Shown here piece by piece: positions 63,254 to 64,000 of a stretch of 64,000 nt of DNA. Below the pieces are notes generated by a model, which did no database searches, was not told the DNA's origin, and was given only the letters and a program-made list of their open reading frames with translations. The position numbers and the translations under genes were made by a program. The first letter of the stretch is position 1. Every line of letters starts with the position of its first letter. This DNA comes from Tengunoibacter tsumagoiensis (GTDB taxonomy: Bacteria > Chloroflexota > Ktedonobacteria > Ktedonobacterales > Ktedonobacteraceae): NCBI RefSeq assembly GCF_003967535.1, contig NZ_BIFR01000001.1, positions 3,471,001 to 3,535,000 of the forward strand, in the 5' to 3' direction.

Positions 63254-64000
63254 ATGACTATCAAAGCGGTCATCTCTGCCCTTGGAATGAGAAGGCAGAT
63301 CCAACATCAGGCAGAGCAGGTTCTTACGCACCATACAGGAGGCCCGGTCTCCCTGCGCCTCTCTAGCTTCATCCGTACTCCTAGTGTATGCCGCTTGCGG
63401 GTGAGAACTTCCCCAGTCGAACTTGGAGAAAGCCTGATCATGAAGGGCATACGATATTTTGAGGACCGTACTGGTGTAGAAACGAGGTATCCAGCCCCTC
63501 AATGGATGTTCTTCAATGATTGGGCTGGTCTACAATTCCTCCAAAAGGAAGCAAGTGATCCGCTAATTGTGCCGCGCCTGTATGCAAGTTGCCACCAGCC
63601 TGCCCTGCTGCTCATGCAAGATCTCAAACCCTATGCCCATTTGGGAACCTTCTTGCAAGGCCGCGATGCACAACAAGCCACAGAAACGCTGAAGCTGTGG
63701 GGAGCCGCCCTGGGGAGGCTGCACGCCTCTACCATTGGGAAACAGATGGCTTTCAATACCCTTCGAGAAGCACTGGCTCCCCGTACGGCTTCCTGGAGTT
63801 GGGTTCCTCCCTGGCAACGAGCGTCAGACATCTATGATCAGTTGATCTCCAGTATACCAGCACATGTATTCAAGCAGGGATTTGAGAGCTTTCAATGGAT
63901 GCTCTGGACTCTTCGCCAGACGTGCAAGACACTCGCGTTGCCCTGTACTATGCAGATAGAGACAGAACTGGCAGAGGTGATCCAGGCACTCAGTTCCCCA
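63254..64000 (+). CDS. Phosphotransferase-family protein, 5' part (cut by window end)
   Basis: 249 open codons from ATG 63254 to the last base of the window. GGGAGG lies about 12 bases before the ATG. The segment YPAPQWMFFNDWAGLQFL, then PALLLMQDLKPYAHLGTFLQ and TLKLWGAALGRLHASTIGKQ, match the N-lobe/C-lobe junction of aminoglycoside-phosphotransferase-like (APH) enzymes, where a hinge with M-x-D-L precedes the G-R-L-H helix. Such enzymes phosphorylate antibiotics, sugars or other small molecules. The catalytic HxDxxxxN loop should lie beyond the window. The exact substrate is unknown. Confidence 0.75.
   Translation, partial: MTIKAVISALGMRRQIQHQAEQVLTHHTGGPVSLRLSSFIRTPSVCRLRVRTSPVELGESLIMKGIRYFEDRTGVETRYPAPQWMFFNDWAGLQFLQKEASDPLIVPRLYASCHQPALLLMQDLKPYAHLGTFLQGRDAQQATETLKLWGAALGRLHASTIGKQMAFNTLREALAPRTASWSWVPPWQRASDIYDQLISSIPAHVFKQGFESFQWMLWTLRQTCKTLALPCTMQIETELAEVIQALSSP

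Noticed and set aside
62600..63502. 300-codon minus-strand frame
   Set aside because: It runs through the MITE and the palindromic repeats and overlaps the real phosphotransferase gene. The composition is Ser/Leu/Cys-rich and not protein-like.
1..64000. tRNA and rRNA genes
   Set aside because: Scanned for T-loop-like GGTTCGA sequences and rRNA landmarks. The few hits are inside protein genes and no cloverleaf was apparent.

Overview
The window looks like chromosomal DNA from a Ktedonobacteria-type member of the Chloroflexota. This is an inference from gene content, not from a marker gene: two large Ser/Thr kinases with long extracytoplasmic tails, an XRE/NB-ARC/TPR regulator, several trypsin-PDZ proteases, abundant transposon-derived and palindromic repeats, and sugar isomerase/oxidoreductase clusters. 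No rRNA, tRNA or CRISPR array was seen.

Region 1 (1-7.5 kb) holds the tail of an FtsX-like permease. It is followed by a plus-strand carbohydrate cluster: a pectate-lyase-3 type beta-helix protein, two TIM-barrel sugar isomerases, a phosphoglucose-isomerase-like protein and a Gfo/Idh/MocA dehydrogenase. Region 2 (7.5-16 kb) has an ORF with no normal start, a MITE-like insertion, three trypsin/PDZ proteases, a solitary TnpB element and two more Gfo/Idh/MocA genes. Region 3 (16-24 kb) has an HU protein, a membrane-anchored FG-GAP-like protein, an ammonium transporter, a DUF4385 protein, and a TetR regulator next to a multicopper oxidase that share one operator sequence.

Region 4 (23.9-31.1 kb) is a complete Tn3-family transposon of 7190 bp. 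It has 45-bp perfect terminal inverted repeats and a 5-bp target duplication, and it interrupts the 3' end of a membrane-protein gene. It carries a 1023-aa transposase, an esterase, a beta-propeller glycan enzyme and several decayed genes, including a tyrosine recombinase fragment.

Region 5 (31-52.9 kb) is mostly housekeeping and signalling: an unknown 454-aa protein, RluD-type synthase and LspA, an NB-ARC/TPR regulator, a DksA-like protein, an MFS exporter, GlgB, TerC, a two-component system, a LOG protein, an M48 protease, 6-phosphogluconate dehydrogenase and NDH-2. It is interspersed with clusters of palindromic elements of about 130-150 bp.

Region 6 (53-64 kb) starts with a 41-42 bp tandem array and inverted dispersed repeats. 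Then come three consecutive minus-strand genes, two of them Ser/Thr kinases, that share one extracytoplasmic module with a conserved Cys-Cys pair. The window ends with nested repeats, a second copy of the MITE and the start of a phosphotransferase gene cut by the window edge.

Functionally, the best supported units are the sugar cluster, the autoregulated TetR/oxidase pair, the lspA-rluD and response regulator-kinase overlaps, and the kinase/shared-module trio. The most informative structural features are the exact transposon and MITE boundaries.
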